Of a stretch of DNA of 28,953 bases, positions 19,370 to 28,953 are shown piece by piece. Origin of the DNA: Perkinsus chesapeaki (lineage: Eukaryota; Perkinsozoa; Perkinsida; Perkinsidae). The stretch's first letter is position 1. Every line of letters starts with the position of its first letter. Location: positions 1-28,953 of the forward strand of contig JAAPAO010000462.1 in assembly GCA_013115145.1 (NCBI GenBank). Reading direction: 5' to 3'. The translations under genes and the position numbers were made by a program. The notes beneath the pieces were generated by a model. It had not been told where the DNA came from, did no database searches, and worked only from the letters and a program-made list of their open reading frames with translations.

Positions 19370-22314
19370 AGGTTACCGAGTTGGCACTTTCCAAAACGAT
19401 GTTTTCCCACTTTAGTGAAGATGGCCAACATTCAATGGTGAAAGGTTCAAGCACCAATAGTATTTTTCCTTTATGAATATCCAACGCCATTTGCCCTACT
19501 TACCAGTATTCTGCACAGTGAGTACCAAAAGTGAAAGATATCTAGGTTGCAAAAGGTGACTAATAGGAATCATATCCGAAGTACAATAGAAACGACAATG
19601 ACAACTGCTGCTAAAGGAATCTTTTCACGTTACCAGATGCATGCTTCAACATCGCTCACTAGCGTGGCTTCACCGTATGCTTATTTTCTCAACTACTCTC
19701 GTTCCGACCCAGTTGTTCATTCGCCAATCAAAGTGTGACTCAATCTGCGCTTTCTCCAAATGTGATAATTTTTCAAAATCCAAAAGTCTGCGAATACCAT
19801 AAACCATTTTACGCAGGATTGTACCGAAGATTTGATGAGATTCTGAATTCTTAACTCACCAACATGATCGCCTCAGCTTCCATAAACCATCTTATCGACC
19901 TAGCTCGATTTCAAAGATACGCCACCACCGCACTATAAAGAATCTGCATTTAACCTCTTCGTTATCCCCTCAACAATCACGCCCGTTATCTCCCCATTGA
20001 GGAACTGACTCCAACGCAAGCAAGATTAAGGAATATGATAGCACTATCGATACGCCTGGTATCCAATAACATTACCGTACTCATCTTTATGAACCACATT
20101 TACTGGCCTCCTCCACAGTCTATTCATCAAGGCAAATGCTACCCATACACTGACATACGAGGAATAGAATAATGACTATCAAGTAACCGACAACAGGCCT
20201 CAGACTCAAAGGCTTGGAGGTGCTACTATTGGACTTCAAGATACAATAAAATGTTAATAGTTGGCAAATACATTGCTAAATAGTAAAGCATAGAATGACT
20301 AACTGTCATACTAGAATTATTGCCTTACAACAAAACTAATGCAAACGATGCGTACTAAGATATATTAAAACGCTCTAGCGTTCGCTCGACTGTGCATTTT
20401 ACCAAGCTGAACACTCTCTGACGAGAGTCTTCAACTCACGGAAATAGATAGATAACGAATCGACGATGCTTCCCCACTACTACTATCACAACAGAACTAG
20501 GCTGTACATTTTGTGTAATTGTTACAAAGTAATATAGTTATATTGTTACAAAGTAATATAATTATAGCAGTTTTGTTATATAAATGATGTAATCATCCAT
20601 CAACTGCAGTAACCTGCCCTTACTACCCGAATACACTGGCAAATACAAGACCAAGTTGGCTTGCCCCTCCACCACCACCGTCAGGAGGAGGAGGAGATCC
20701 TCGTCGATGGAAAGTATCCTAAACAGCAGTCTTATGCACGGATCAAGCAATGCGCTGTAACTATATATGTAATTGATAAATAAAGTATAAACATGACTAT
20801 ATATTAGTAAATATGAATATATAATTTCACCTATCAACAATAGACATTATCCTTTCCAAAAGGTCCAAAAAGTATTTTTCTAGACAAAGAGGAGACGTCG
20901 AATGCATTCCCTCTGTTCCTAACGTGTGATGTTTTCCAACGCCCATGACTATCATAACGGAAGGCCATGCCGCATAACCACAATAGATGGCCCGCCTATT
21001 GGGCGTTCCTAGGAAGTAGAGTCGTCTGCCAGAGTTGAACAGTTTTGTCATTAGCTAATAATAATATATCGATCAACCGTTTCATTCTCATTTCTGTATC
21101 CTTCCCACACCGAACCGACTCCCGCCTCCCGACGCCAAAGTCACGCTGTCATATGCAGACAAAAGAAAATTACTTATTACGCAAGCTATTAAATTCGATA
21201 GGAATTCTTCAAATTCAAAAAAAAAATCTAACGCTCTTCCCGCTCTGATGAATTTCCGAAGAACATGTTTTTGTCAGTTGAAGGATACTCCCTCCTGCCT
21301 GCGCACGCTAAATATTGTGATAAGTACTATCTTAGTGCATATCTTTGCATTAACGGTTTCATGTACCACTCATGTGGACCGATACTAAGTATATAAAGCA
21401 TTGGATAAGCTGCTCTCAGAGCCTATCCTGTTGGGTTGAGTATCCTAACACAATGAATATTGTCCCCGTGTGTGCTATAAGCTGCGCTAAGCTAGAAAGC
21501 TACTGTGAGCAGTAATAAGTATTAAGTTAGGTGAATTGTATCTTAGAGCCTACTAAGTGTTGTGATTTATACCCTAATAAGGTTACACTATCTCTATTCC
21601 CCATCCGCTCCACAGTCCATCGATCATCGACACCATCTACCGACTCCCGCCCAATTACCCCCCTCCTCATATCACCTGATGAGCCTCGCTCTGTTCCGGC
21701 AGGCTTTCCCTTGTTTTCTGTAATGAAGTTCGCCAAAGGCTCTTTCTAGCCCCCAGGTTGATTGTTGATCGGCTGAGCATTCGAGTGGTGGGATATAACA
21801 GCCATGATGAGGTTCTAGATAACATAACAAAACCACTATTGCACATGAAATCAGATGACAAATTTCGTCGGTCAATTTGAAAGAGGGAAAGTTGAATTTA
21901 ATAGTACTCAACGAAGTACTGTAACGGATTCATAACGTATCGACGCTTTCGTGAAGCGTGACGAGAATACTACTCTTCATTAAATCCTAATTCCCCACCC
22001 AACACATTATCATACAACCAACGCCCCAAACTGCGCTCAGGAAGAGCATGCTCCTCGAGCTGAAGATAACCTCATCAATTTGGCACGCGTTGTTGGTTGT
22101 TACTAATAACCGAATCCCCACTGAAACTACTCCTGGTCGTCGTCACCAGCGCTACTCGGGGCTCCAAGACTTCCATCGAATGCAAGAGCTAATCACAGAT
22201 TCCGTAGATGGATGGAATGCATGCAAAAATATATTAGGAAATCGATTTAAAATATGAGATATAATAACGAGTAAATTGATGCAGATCCATAAACTGTATT
22301 CCCAATTCTAATAA

Positions 22315-22389
22315 TTAACCCCTCCATTTTGTGAACACAACACTATCCTCAATCACAGACGACATCTCGACATCACCTTTAACATGCTC
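22315..22389 (-). pseudogene. Conserved downstream module, array copy 1
   Basis: This short minus-strand frame encodes EHVKGDVEMSSVIEDSVVF, then TKWRG and a stop. The same module follows each of the three GNAT genes. A short hydrophobic Leu-rich frame (LLLLLLRAC) lies immediately upstream, as in the other copies. It looks like the 3' end of a companion gene or a shared 3' region; here no intact upstream ORF remains. Confidence 0.45.
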
Positions 22390-22470
22390 TCAACAGCAGC
22401 AGCAACAACATATAGCGAAAAGTAAGCCAGAGATAGGGTAAAATACTATCCTCGAAAACTCGTATCGTTT

Positions 22471-23883
22471 TCACTTCCTCGAGCCAAACATTTTTTTGAA
22501 ATTAATTCCCTTCTTGAATTCAACAAAGACTTGTTTAATATCCTTATCATCAATAGGAACAGCCTCCTGCAACCTTCTTGAATCCTCCTTGCTCGGGATC
22601 GACACGTGATCCAGACTCCCCCCTCCACAATCTTTACCGAGCGCACAAGCGTAAGTTAAAAACTCACAGCCACTAACATCTTCCAGAAGACGACCCTTTT
22701 CGATACCCCTTTTCGCCCGACCCGATAAGAATCTGTTGCGAATCCTGCTCCACCCACCTCGAACCCGCCGCGGAGGACCTTCCAAAAGAATGTCGGATAG
22801 ATACCATGAAGAATACTTCCGCTGGATGTCATCCACCTCCATTGCACTCGTCGAGGAATCGAAGCGTAATGAAGAAGAATGATACAATGATTTCCATCGC
22901 ATTTTTTTTTTTGCATTAACAACACTAAAAGGTACCTCAGTATTCCCATCAGAGGAACAACCGTCTTAGAACAATCCTCAATTAAAGCACTGCCCAGCAA
23001 TCAGAAAAAGCAAAGCACGTTCAAGATACAGTTTTGAAATGCAGTTTCACAAACATCCCTAATCAACTCTGTTCCTTTTTAGTAACACCCAACTTTCCTT
23101 AATGACCCCCTACTACCAATATATTTAAATCCAACCGCTTTATACGCCCTTATAGCAAATTCATTGTCCGAATCAACCCTTAACCAAGCGCCTTTCGCTT
23201 CTGGGTGTGCATATTCGACCTGTAGGAAACAATTATGACACGATTGAAACACGCCCTCCCCACGGCGATGAAACATGGAAGCGTGGAATCCACAGCTGCC
23301 ATAGGTGTGCCAAACATCATCATAACTTCAGCGACATACTTACAACTATGATACAGGTGGCGCTGTTGTATAATTAATTTTAATGTACTACTCATTATAG
23401 GAATCAAATAATGGAATTAATCAGTTATATAACTGAGATTTAATAAGTATTCGGTGATGCTTCCATTGTGCAATTTCCGATCCTCCAGATATCTTACAAG
23501 TTTAATAATCCAATAAATCATCCTTCTAGCCACACCTTTCCTCCTCCAATCCTTACGGACATTTACGTGAGTAATATAAATCCATACCTTATCTTTATCG
23601 GCAAATCCAAATTCAACAGATCCGCAAACCGACTAAAGAATATTATCGATCAAATCGTCCGTTTCTGCATTACATTATCCTTGGTGTCGATAGCTACAGC
23701 CAACAAAGTTTCATTATACCATTTATAGTTAACATCGGGTAGGTCCAAGAATGTGCCGACTCGATCCGCGGGACGTGATAAACGATAATTGACTTTCGAA
23801 ATATCCTTCTCCACCGACCGTATTGAAATGGCAGATGAAGTGACAACAAGGATTAGAATGAGAAGGTTGATGAGCGTCGGCAT
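22471..23883 (-). CDS. Secreted GNAT acetyltransferase, copy 1
   Basis: Exons are 23883-23674, 23632-23498, 23219-23114 and 22679-22471, giving 219 aa. Introns are 41, 278 and 434 nt. Residues 1-20 (MPTLINLLILILVVTSSAIS) form a signal-peptide-like leader. The GNAT fold follows: beta strands around AVAIDTKDNSVCGSVEFGFA, the acetyl-CoA pyrophosphate-binding motif WRRKGVA (residues 99-105, matching R-x-x-G-x-A), and LRVDSDNEFAIRAYKAVGF (128-146), the conserved last helix. A C-terminal extension ends EFKKGINFKKMF. GNAT enzymes move acetyl from acetyl-CoA to an amine; the substrate is unknown. The leader implies action in the secretory pathway or outside the cell, unusual for the family. The last-exon acceptor (ggaag at 22680) is weak; without that splice the protein would stop at 23079 after 161 aa. 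About 125 bp of upstream sequence is shared with copy 2. Confidence 0.82.
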
Positions 23884-23898
23884 AATAAATGACTAACT

Positions 23899-24123
23899 CT
23901 AAAATGATAGAGCAGACGAAAGCAACTTGTCATCTACTCCTATGAAAGAGAAAGACATCCCTGAGGGGGGGGCGATAACCAAGCCCTGGCTCCACGTGAA
24001 GAGGGTCATCTTTGTACCCTCAGCTCCACGAGGCATTTCGCCTGGTGACGGGAAAGCCCTTTCCGCTTGAGAGTCTTCACGCAACACAGATTCTCCGGAG
24101 GCGAGCGGCCCATTTTCGCTCAT
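23899..24123 (-). CDS. ORF upstream of GNAT copy 1
   Basis: This 74-codon minus-strand frame starts MSENGPLASGESVLREDSQA and ends just before the GNAT start. Its 3' third lies in the 125-bp flank shared with copy 2, where the frame is altered by small length changes. It may be a 5' exon, a short upstream ORF or chance. Nothing in it is recognisable. Confidence 0.2.
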   Translation of the reverse strand: MSENGPLASGESVLREDSQAERAFPSPGEMPRGAEGTKMTLFTWSQGLVIAPPSGMSFSFIGVDDKLLSSALSF

Positions 24124-24769
24124 TCTGTAAATAAACTATTTAGTTTCATTATCTCATCGGAACGTCTGATTCAGACGTAACTTGGATACAAATCAGAGCG
24201 ACCGGTTTTTCATTCTTTGTTCTGGAAACAATTTTTATTTTTCCTCGGAAAAATAGCCACTCCGTTAACAAGAGGCTTAGAATGGAGGGAGGCTCTTACA
24301 GATAGTGCAATACGTTTGTAAAGCTCAGAACGGATCTAGTATTCATGAGGTCGAGAAGAAACCATAAAAATAGCTAGCTTTTGTATGACCCTACCAGGGA
24401 TCGAACCCGCTCCTTTCTCGTCTGGGGGCATGCCTCAGTAGCAATTATCTGCCTAGACCTCCAAATGCACTACACTTGTACTACTTTATTACCTTATCTC
24501 AGCTCTGATAGTATCCATCTCTATGATGCACATAATTTAAGACTTTAACCCTACTTCAGCAAAATTTCCCTATTTTCACATTTCTCCGTCTTTGTCGTAT
24601 TCGACAAAGGAATTTTTTCGTATTAGGAATAAAAAATAGGGAACGAAAGAATCGACATTTTTCTTTTAATCGGCCACCCTGCATTTGACAACTATTTGCA
24701 TTACAAGCAGATGCAAAGACGTTACTGAAACACCTATAAATTGCACCAGAATTATACCAATTAACTCCT

Positions 24770-25043
24770 TCATTTTTGGAACGAAACATAACCCTCAATC
24801 ACAGACGACACCTCGACATCTTTAACATGCTCACGCGAACAACAACAGGTAACGTTGAAATACACCATATTGAAATAACAAGAAGAGCATGACGTAAATA
24901 TAATCATATATAGATGGGAAGGAACGTAATGTTATACACATTAAGATGGCCACGAGATGAAAAATGGACATATTGGTAAAGATGATGGACCATGATGATG
25001 CGATGAGGGAAATGACGAAAATATAAATCCGATCGAAAGTCAA
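24770..25043 (-). pseudogene. Companion hydrophobic module, array copy 2
   Basis: The 3' part encodes EHVKDVEVSSVIEGYVSFQK and a stop, matching the modules behind GNAT copies 1 and 3. Upstream in another frame lies a very hydrophobic stretch (IIFTNMSIFHLVAILMC, then YIYVMLFLLFQYGVF), resembling the intact hydrophobic ORF of copy 3. The frame change between the two parts suggests either a small intron or a broken gene. Function unknown. Confidence 0.4.
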
Positions 25044-25220
25044 TTACTTATTCCACAAATGACAACTGCAGATAGGATAGAGCTACGTCATGAAATTAAG
25101 TATTCATATAACTGTGATGAACTCAGATTGGTAAGCTTAAACTTCAACAGATTTCGCCTCCATCAAACTACTTTATTTTCAAACAGTCCGTCCACCCGTA
25201 ACTCTAAAGTACATCATCAT

Positions 25221-26861
25221 TCACAATTTTCTTGTTCGTTTTGGGTTCACTTTCCCCACAAAACTCTTCCCTGACTTCCCCGAGTTGAACATTTTCCTGA
25301 AATTAACCCCTCTTTTGAATTCGACCAAGTTTTCTTCAATATCCTCGTTTTTAGTAGGAACAGCCTCCTTCATCCTTGTCGAATCCTCCTCGCTTGGGAC
25401 CGAGACGTGATCCAGACTCCCTCCTCCACAATCTTTACCGAGCACACAAGCGTAAGTGCCGAAATAGCGATTGCCAGTCTCTGGAAAAAATATGAAACAT
25501 TCTTTAATCTCAATAAAAGTAGATTATTCTCTCTCTTGCATGCGGAAAACGCGTTTCAGAAGATACTTTCGATGTCCCAATAGGGGAAGACTATTAGTAA
25601 TAGCTCCGACGCCTTATAGTCCAACGATTATCAAAACATAGATTAGTTGGTTAGAATAGATTAACTCCTTTTCTCTTTGATCCCTCTATTGTTATCGTCA
25701 TTATCACTTAAGAAGATAGTGTTGGGTTACTAAGCGTATTACTCATTCCAGTGCTTAAAAGGCAGTGTAATACACCGTGCTGCTCAAGACTATTCAACGA
25801 TATTCAACAAGTGCATGTGATAAAGAAATACGATAGTACGATCGTAACGATACAAATGCTCCGTGACAATTCTAAATCAAAGCATCCAAGAATTAGGAGA
25901 ACTGGAATCCCTCAGACTCTTCTGAGGACTTTCCACTGTTCCTTAATGACCCCCTACTACCAATATCTTTGAATCCAACCGCTTTATACGCCTTTATAGC
26001 AAATTCATTGTCCGGTTCAACCCTCAACCAAGCGCCTTTCGCTTCTGGGTGTGCATATTCGACCTGTAGGAAACAGAAGATACAATATAATAGAACTGAA
26101 CTCCCCTCTCCCTCGCTTCCCTTCATCATTATGAACAACGAAATCAGATCAGTGGGTATAATTCACTCGTGACAACTAATTTGAGTATGACTTTTCACGA
26201 AAGTGATTATAGAAATGGGATAATGAAATTTTCATACGCGACAAGGGGCAAATACTAATGCTGCCCTTATGTAGTATATATATGCTATGAACTTCATAGC
26301 ACGGTTGAGCTAAGCCATAGTATGAAGCTCAACCGTGATATAATCGATCAAGCTATGGCGTCGGGATCTCTGGGAACTACTTGCACGTCCAACGAATTTG
26401 AGTTTTATATCAACTACTAAGTGATGCTTCCAGATTTGCAATCATGTGCATTTTCCGATCCTCCAGATATATTACAAGTTTAATAATCCAATAAATCATC
26501 CTTCTAGCCACACCTTTCCTCCTCCAATCCTTACGGACATTTACGTGAGTAATATAAATCCATACCTTATCTTTATCGGCAAATCCAAATTCAGCAGATC
26601 CGCAAACCGACTAAAGAATATTATACATCAACTCGTCCATTTCTGCATTACATTATCCTTGGTGTCGATAGCTACAGCCAACAGAGATTCATTATACCAT
26701 TTATAGTTAACTTCGGGTAGGTCCAAGAATTTGCCGAATCGATCCGCGGGACGTGATAAACGATAATCGACTTTCGAAATATCCTTCTCCACCGACCGTA
26801 TTGAAATGGCAGATGAAGTGACAACAAGGATTAGAATGAGAAGGTTGATGAGCGTCGGCAT
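25221..26861 (-). CDS. Secreted GNAT acetyltransferase, copy 2
   Basis: Exons are 26861-26652, 26610-26476, 26063-25958 and 25480-25221, giving 236 aa. The first three exons have exactly the same lengths as in copies 1 and 3 (210, 135 and 106 nt). The last acceptor (tttttttccag) is strong. The leader, the WRRKGVA acetyl-CoA loop and the final helix (FAIKAYKAVGF) are intact. The C-terminal exon reads TGNRYFGTYACVLGKDCGGG, then an acidic linker, then EFKRGVNFRKMF, followed by a basic tail of about 17 residues (ending NPKRTRKL) absent from the other copies. The catalytic base and substrate cannot be assigned. Intron 2 carries a 12-bp hairpin. The 5' flank (26862-26983) is nearly identical to that of copy 1, so the two may share regulation. 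Confidence 0.84.
26285..26337. repeat. Nested hairpins in GNAT copy 2 intron
   Basis: The arms cacggttgagct (26300-26311) and agctcaaccgtg (26326-26337) form a perfect 12-bp stem with a 14-base loop. Immediately before it, ctatgaa-c-ttcatag (26285-26299) forms a 7-bp hairpin. The element lies in intron 2 of copy 2 and I do not see it in copies 1 or 3, so it was probably inserted after duplication. Confidence 0.75.
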
Positions 26862-27163
26862 AATAAATGACTAACTCTGAAATGATAGAGCAGACGAAAG
26901 CAACTTGTCATCTACTCCTATGAAAGAGAAAGACATCCCTGAGGGGAGGGGGCGATAACTAAGCCCTGGCTCCACGTGAAGAGAAGGAAGTTGTAGTCAC
27001 CAGAACTCCACAGGGGACACTCGGATTGTGTACTTGCACAATTACAGTGGTCTAGGGCAGGGTAGTAAAGGTTCGCCATACGTGTTGAACCAACTGATAT
27101 GTTAATTTATTCAACCTTTCGGCCCACTACGTAATATGTAGTACCGCTTGAAGCCTATAATAA

Positions 27164-27394
27164 TCATATTAACAAAATACCATTCCTCATTACAGACACC
27201 TCGGCATTGTTAACATGTTCAAGAGAGAAGAAATAAAACTGAAAGTCAAGTAAAGCACAATAAACATATCCGATCACATTGTATGGAGCAGCACACCGTT
27301 CACATGGGACATGATAAAAGATACCACTTGTGAAGCCAAATGTGATATCTATGATGTTGATAATAACAGTTAATAAATAATGAACTTGATCCAT
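27164..27394 (-). CDS. Small hydrophobic protein behind GNAT copy 3
   Basis: This is an intact 76-residue frame from ATG 27394 to TGA. It has a hydrophobic N-terminal span (YLLTVIINIIDITFGFTSGI), a Cys-containing loop (CERCAAPYNV), a second aromatic hydrophobic span (YCALLDFQFYFFSL) and a short tail EHVNNAEVSVMRNG. The topology suggests one or two membrane passes. Related modules follow GNAT copies 1 and 2 in the same position and orientation, so it may be a companion gene duplicated with the acetyltransferase. Family unknown; it could also be a shared 3' exon. Confidence 0.45.
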   Translation of the reverse strand: MDQVHYLLTVIINIIDITFGFTSGIFYHVPCERCAAPYNVIGYVYCALLDFQFYFFSLEHVNNAEVSVMRNGILLI

Positions 27395-27515
27395 GATGAA
27401 TCGAAGCAACCAGGGATTTTCTTGACATCATTCTGATAACAAATGGATTATTTATTCACCATAATTGGCGGCGAGATAAATCTGCCTCACTTTTATTTGC
27501 TCTTCATTTCCACCA

Positions 27516-28647
27516 TCAACTCGAAGGAAAATACTTCTTAAAGTTTTTGCCATTTTTAAATTCGTCGAGGAAATCTTCAAGATCGCCATCCTCATCCTTT
27601 ATTTGAGGCGCATCTTTCAGTATTGTCAAGTTCTCATCGCAAGCTGATCCGGACTCCAGATCACGGACTATGCGACCTCGATTCAATGGGTAACCGTATG
27701 AACAAAAGTACCAAGAATCATTAATATCATCGGCTCCTAAGAAAACAGCATCGATGAAAAAGATAGGCTCTCGACCATTGAGTGTCATTCACACTGTCGA
27801 TCTACCGAGTCAGGAAGCCACAAGGGAACATCACATATTCAAGCCAGGAAGAATGCATTTGATTCTCCCTTCCGGTGTAGGATCGCTTGCTGTGGCGGAT
27901 TGCTCTCAATTGGATCCTAATGTCACCAACACACTTCGATCCCCCGATAAGTTCCCGGCCATAGCCAAGTTGTGCGAAGTTGTATTCCTTCCCGGCCCAA
28001 CTACCAAACGCCTATTGATAATAGTTGTTTGGTATTCATAGTAGTACTTACTACCAATATATTTAAATCCAACCGCTTTATACGCCTTTATGGCAAATTT
28101 ATTGTCCGAATCAACCCTTAACCAAGCGCCTTTCGCTTCTGGTCGTGTACATTCGATCTAAACAAACAAATAATTAATAATAACGTTGGCGTTGCTTCTA
28201 GGCTCGACAAATTCCAACCTTTCAAACCCGGCAGGTTCGATTCCACCCGAGGGTATATTACATATTTCATAACCCAGTAGAGCATCCTTCTAGCCACACC
28301 TTTCCTCCTCCAATCTTTACGGACATCAACGTTAGCAATATAAATCCATACCTTATCTTTATCGGCAAATCCAAATTCAGCAGATCCGCAAACCGACTAA
28401 AGAATATTATAGATTAAATCGTCCATTTCTGCATTACATTATCCTTGGTGTCGATAGCTACAGCCAACAAAGTTTCATTATACCATTTATAGTTCAGCCG
28501 GGGAAGGTCTAGATCCTTCCCAATTCGATCCGCGGGACGTGATAAACGATAATCGACTTTCGAAATATCCTTCTCCACCGACCGTATTGAAATGGCAGAT
28601 GAAGTGACAACAAGGATTAGAATGAGAAGGTTGATGAGCGTTGGCAT
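27516..28647 (-). CDS. Secreted GNAT acetyltransferase, copy 3
   Basis: Exons are 28647-28438, 28396-28262, 28157-28052 and 27736-27516, giving 223 aa with introns of 41, 104 and 315 nt. The donor after exon 3 (gtaagt) and the acceptor before exon 4 (ctgttttcttag) are both strong and fix the structure for all three copies. The leader and exon 1 are almost identical to copies 1 and 2. Exon 2 keeps WRRKGVA but changes the following helix to MLYWVMKY. Exon 3 begins IECTRPEAKG where the others have VEYAHPEAKG. The C-terminal exon is strongly diverged (ADDINDSWYFCSYGYPLNRG ... EFKNGKNFKKYF), so substrate or partner may differ. Only about 18 bp upstream of the start match the other copies, so it probably has its own promoter. 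Confidence 0.86.
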
Positions 28648-28953
28648 AATAAATGACTAACTCTGAGGCACTGCAAATGAGCATGTAACAGAGTGAGGCT
28701 TCCAATAAACCAGAATCGTCATTTCTACACCTCCCGACGGCATCGAGGACTCTCTTCGAAAGGGGGGGGGCGCGTGCTCAGTTACTCAACAGTAGTGCAC
28801 GGCGGCGTTGGAACCTTCTAGTCAGTGGCAGACGCACTCGTACAAAAGTGCTCCGTCCCTTCCGTCTCCAAATTCCTCCTCTAAAAATGTGTTCTCGGAA
28901 CGAGGCATATTTGAGGGAGAACCAACGGGAGAAGTAAATCAGAATTCTGTCAA

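Noticed and set aside
20562-20840. Minus-strand 92-codon hydrophobic frame
   Set aside because: Much of it is AT-rich and dominated by Tyr/Ile/Leu codons as expected by composition; the Pro/Gly-rich opposite frame is too short to judge.
21527-21911. Overlapping frames on both strands, with a possible 37-nt intron at 21720
   Set aside because: A spliced plus reading stays open for about 100 codons, but so do several minus frames, and none shows a motif.
23468-23728. Plus-strand frames repeated at 23468 and 26446
   Set aside because: They recur only because they are the reverse strand of GNAT exon 2; the minus reading carries the conserved WRRKGVA motif.
24383-24475. Second tRNA gene
   Set aside because: The B box is good but the acceptor stem does not pair and no clear anticodon arm forms.

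Overview
The window is eukaryotic nuclear DNA. Its protein genes are broken into many short exons joined by GT-AG introns, and a distinct class of those introns is only about 35-66 nt long. Recognisable genes appear only when small exons in different frames are joined with matching splice phase. I rebuilt the gene models by hand from splice signals, phase and remembered family motifs, with no search or transcript data. A cilium/flagellum protein and a Golgi-type nucleotide-sugar transporter, together with micro-introns, suggest a flagellated protist. A perkinsid or other alveolate is my best guess, but that is inference.

Layout, with nearly all recognisable genes on the minus strand: (1) 370-663, a small secreted protein made of two 37-residue cysteine-rich repeats. 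(2) 2482-~6550, an 11-exon CFAP100/MIA1-like axonemal coiled-coil gene whose first exon(s) are unresolved. (3) 7499-~8062, a gene of unknown function with micro-exons. (4) 8820-9208 on the plus strand, a partial unknown gene whose terminal exon is duplicated about 235 bp downstream. (5) 9721-11732, a seven-exon acidic orphan protein of about 256 aa. (6) 13054-13125, tRNA-Asp(GTC). (7) 13557-13928, tentative small exons. (8) 14548-18884, a ten-exon SLC35A-type nucleotide-sugar transporter of about 363 aa; its 5' introns carry a 26-bp tandem repeat and a 46-bp minisatellite with an assembly gap (18453-18549). (9) 19093-19369 on the plus strand, a possible small membrane protein. (10) 22315-28668, a tandem array of three copies of a signal-peptide-bearing GNAT acetyltransferase gene (copy 1 22471-23883, copy 2 25221-26861, copy 3 27516-28647), each followed by a conserved short module that in copy 3 is the end of a small hydrophobic ORF.

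The GNAT array is the most unusual system here. GNAT enzymes usually act in the cytosol or nucleus, but all three copies begin with a hydrophobic leader that suggests entry into the secretory pathway. The first two exons are almost identical between copies, including the 41-nt intron, while the last exon has diverged strongly. A sugar-nucleotide carrier and a secreted acetyltransferase could both serve secretory-pathway modification, but nothing in the sequence links them beyond proximity.

Stretches where I see no supportable gene: 1-369, 664-2481 (hairpins only), 6740-7498, 8063-8819, 9209-9720 (diverged duplication), 11733-13053 (one long hairpin), 13126-13556, 13929-14547, 18885-19092, 19370-22314, 24005-24769 and 28669-28953.
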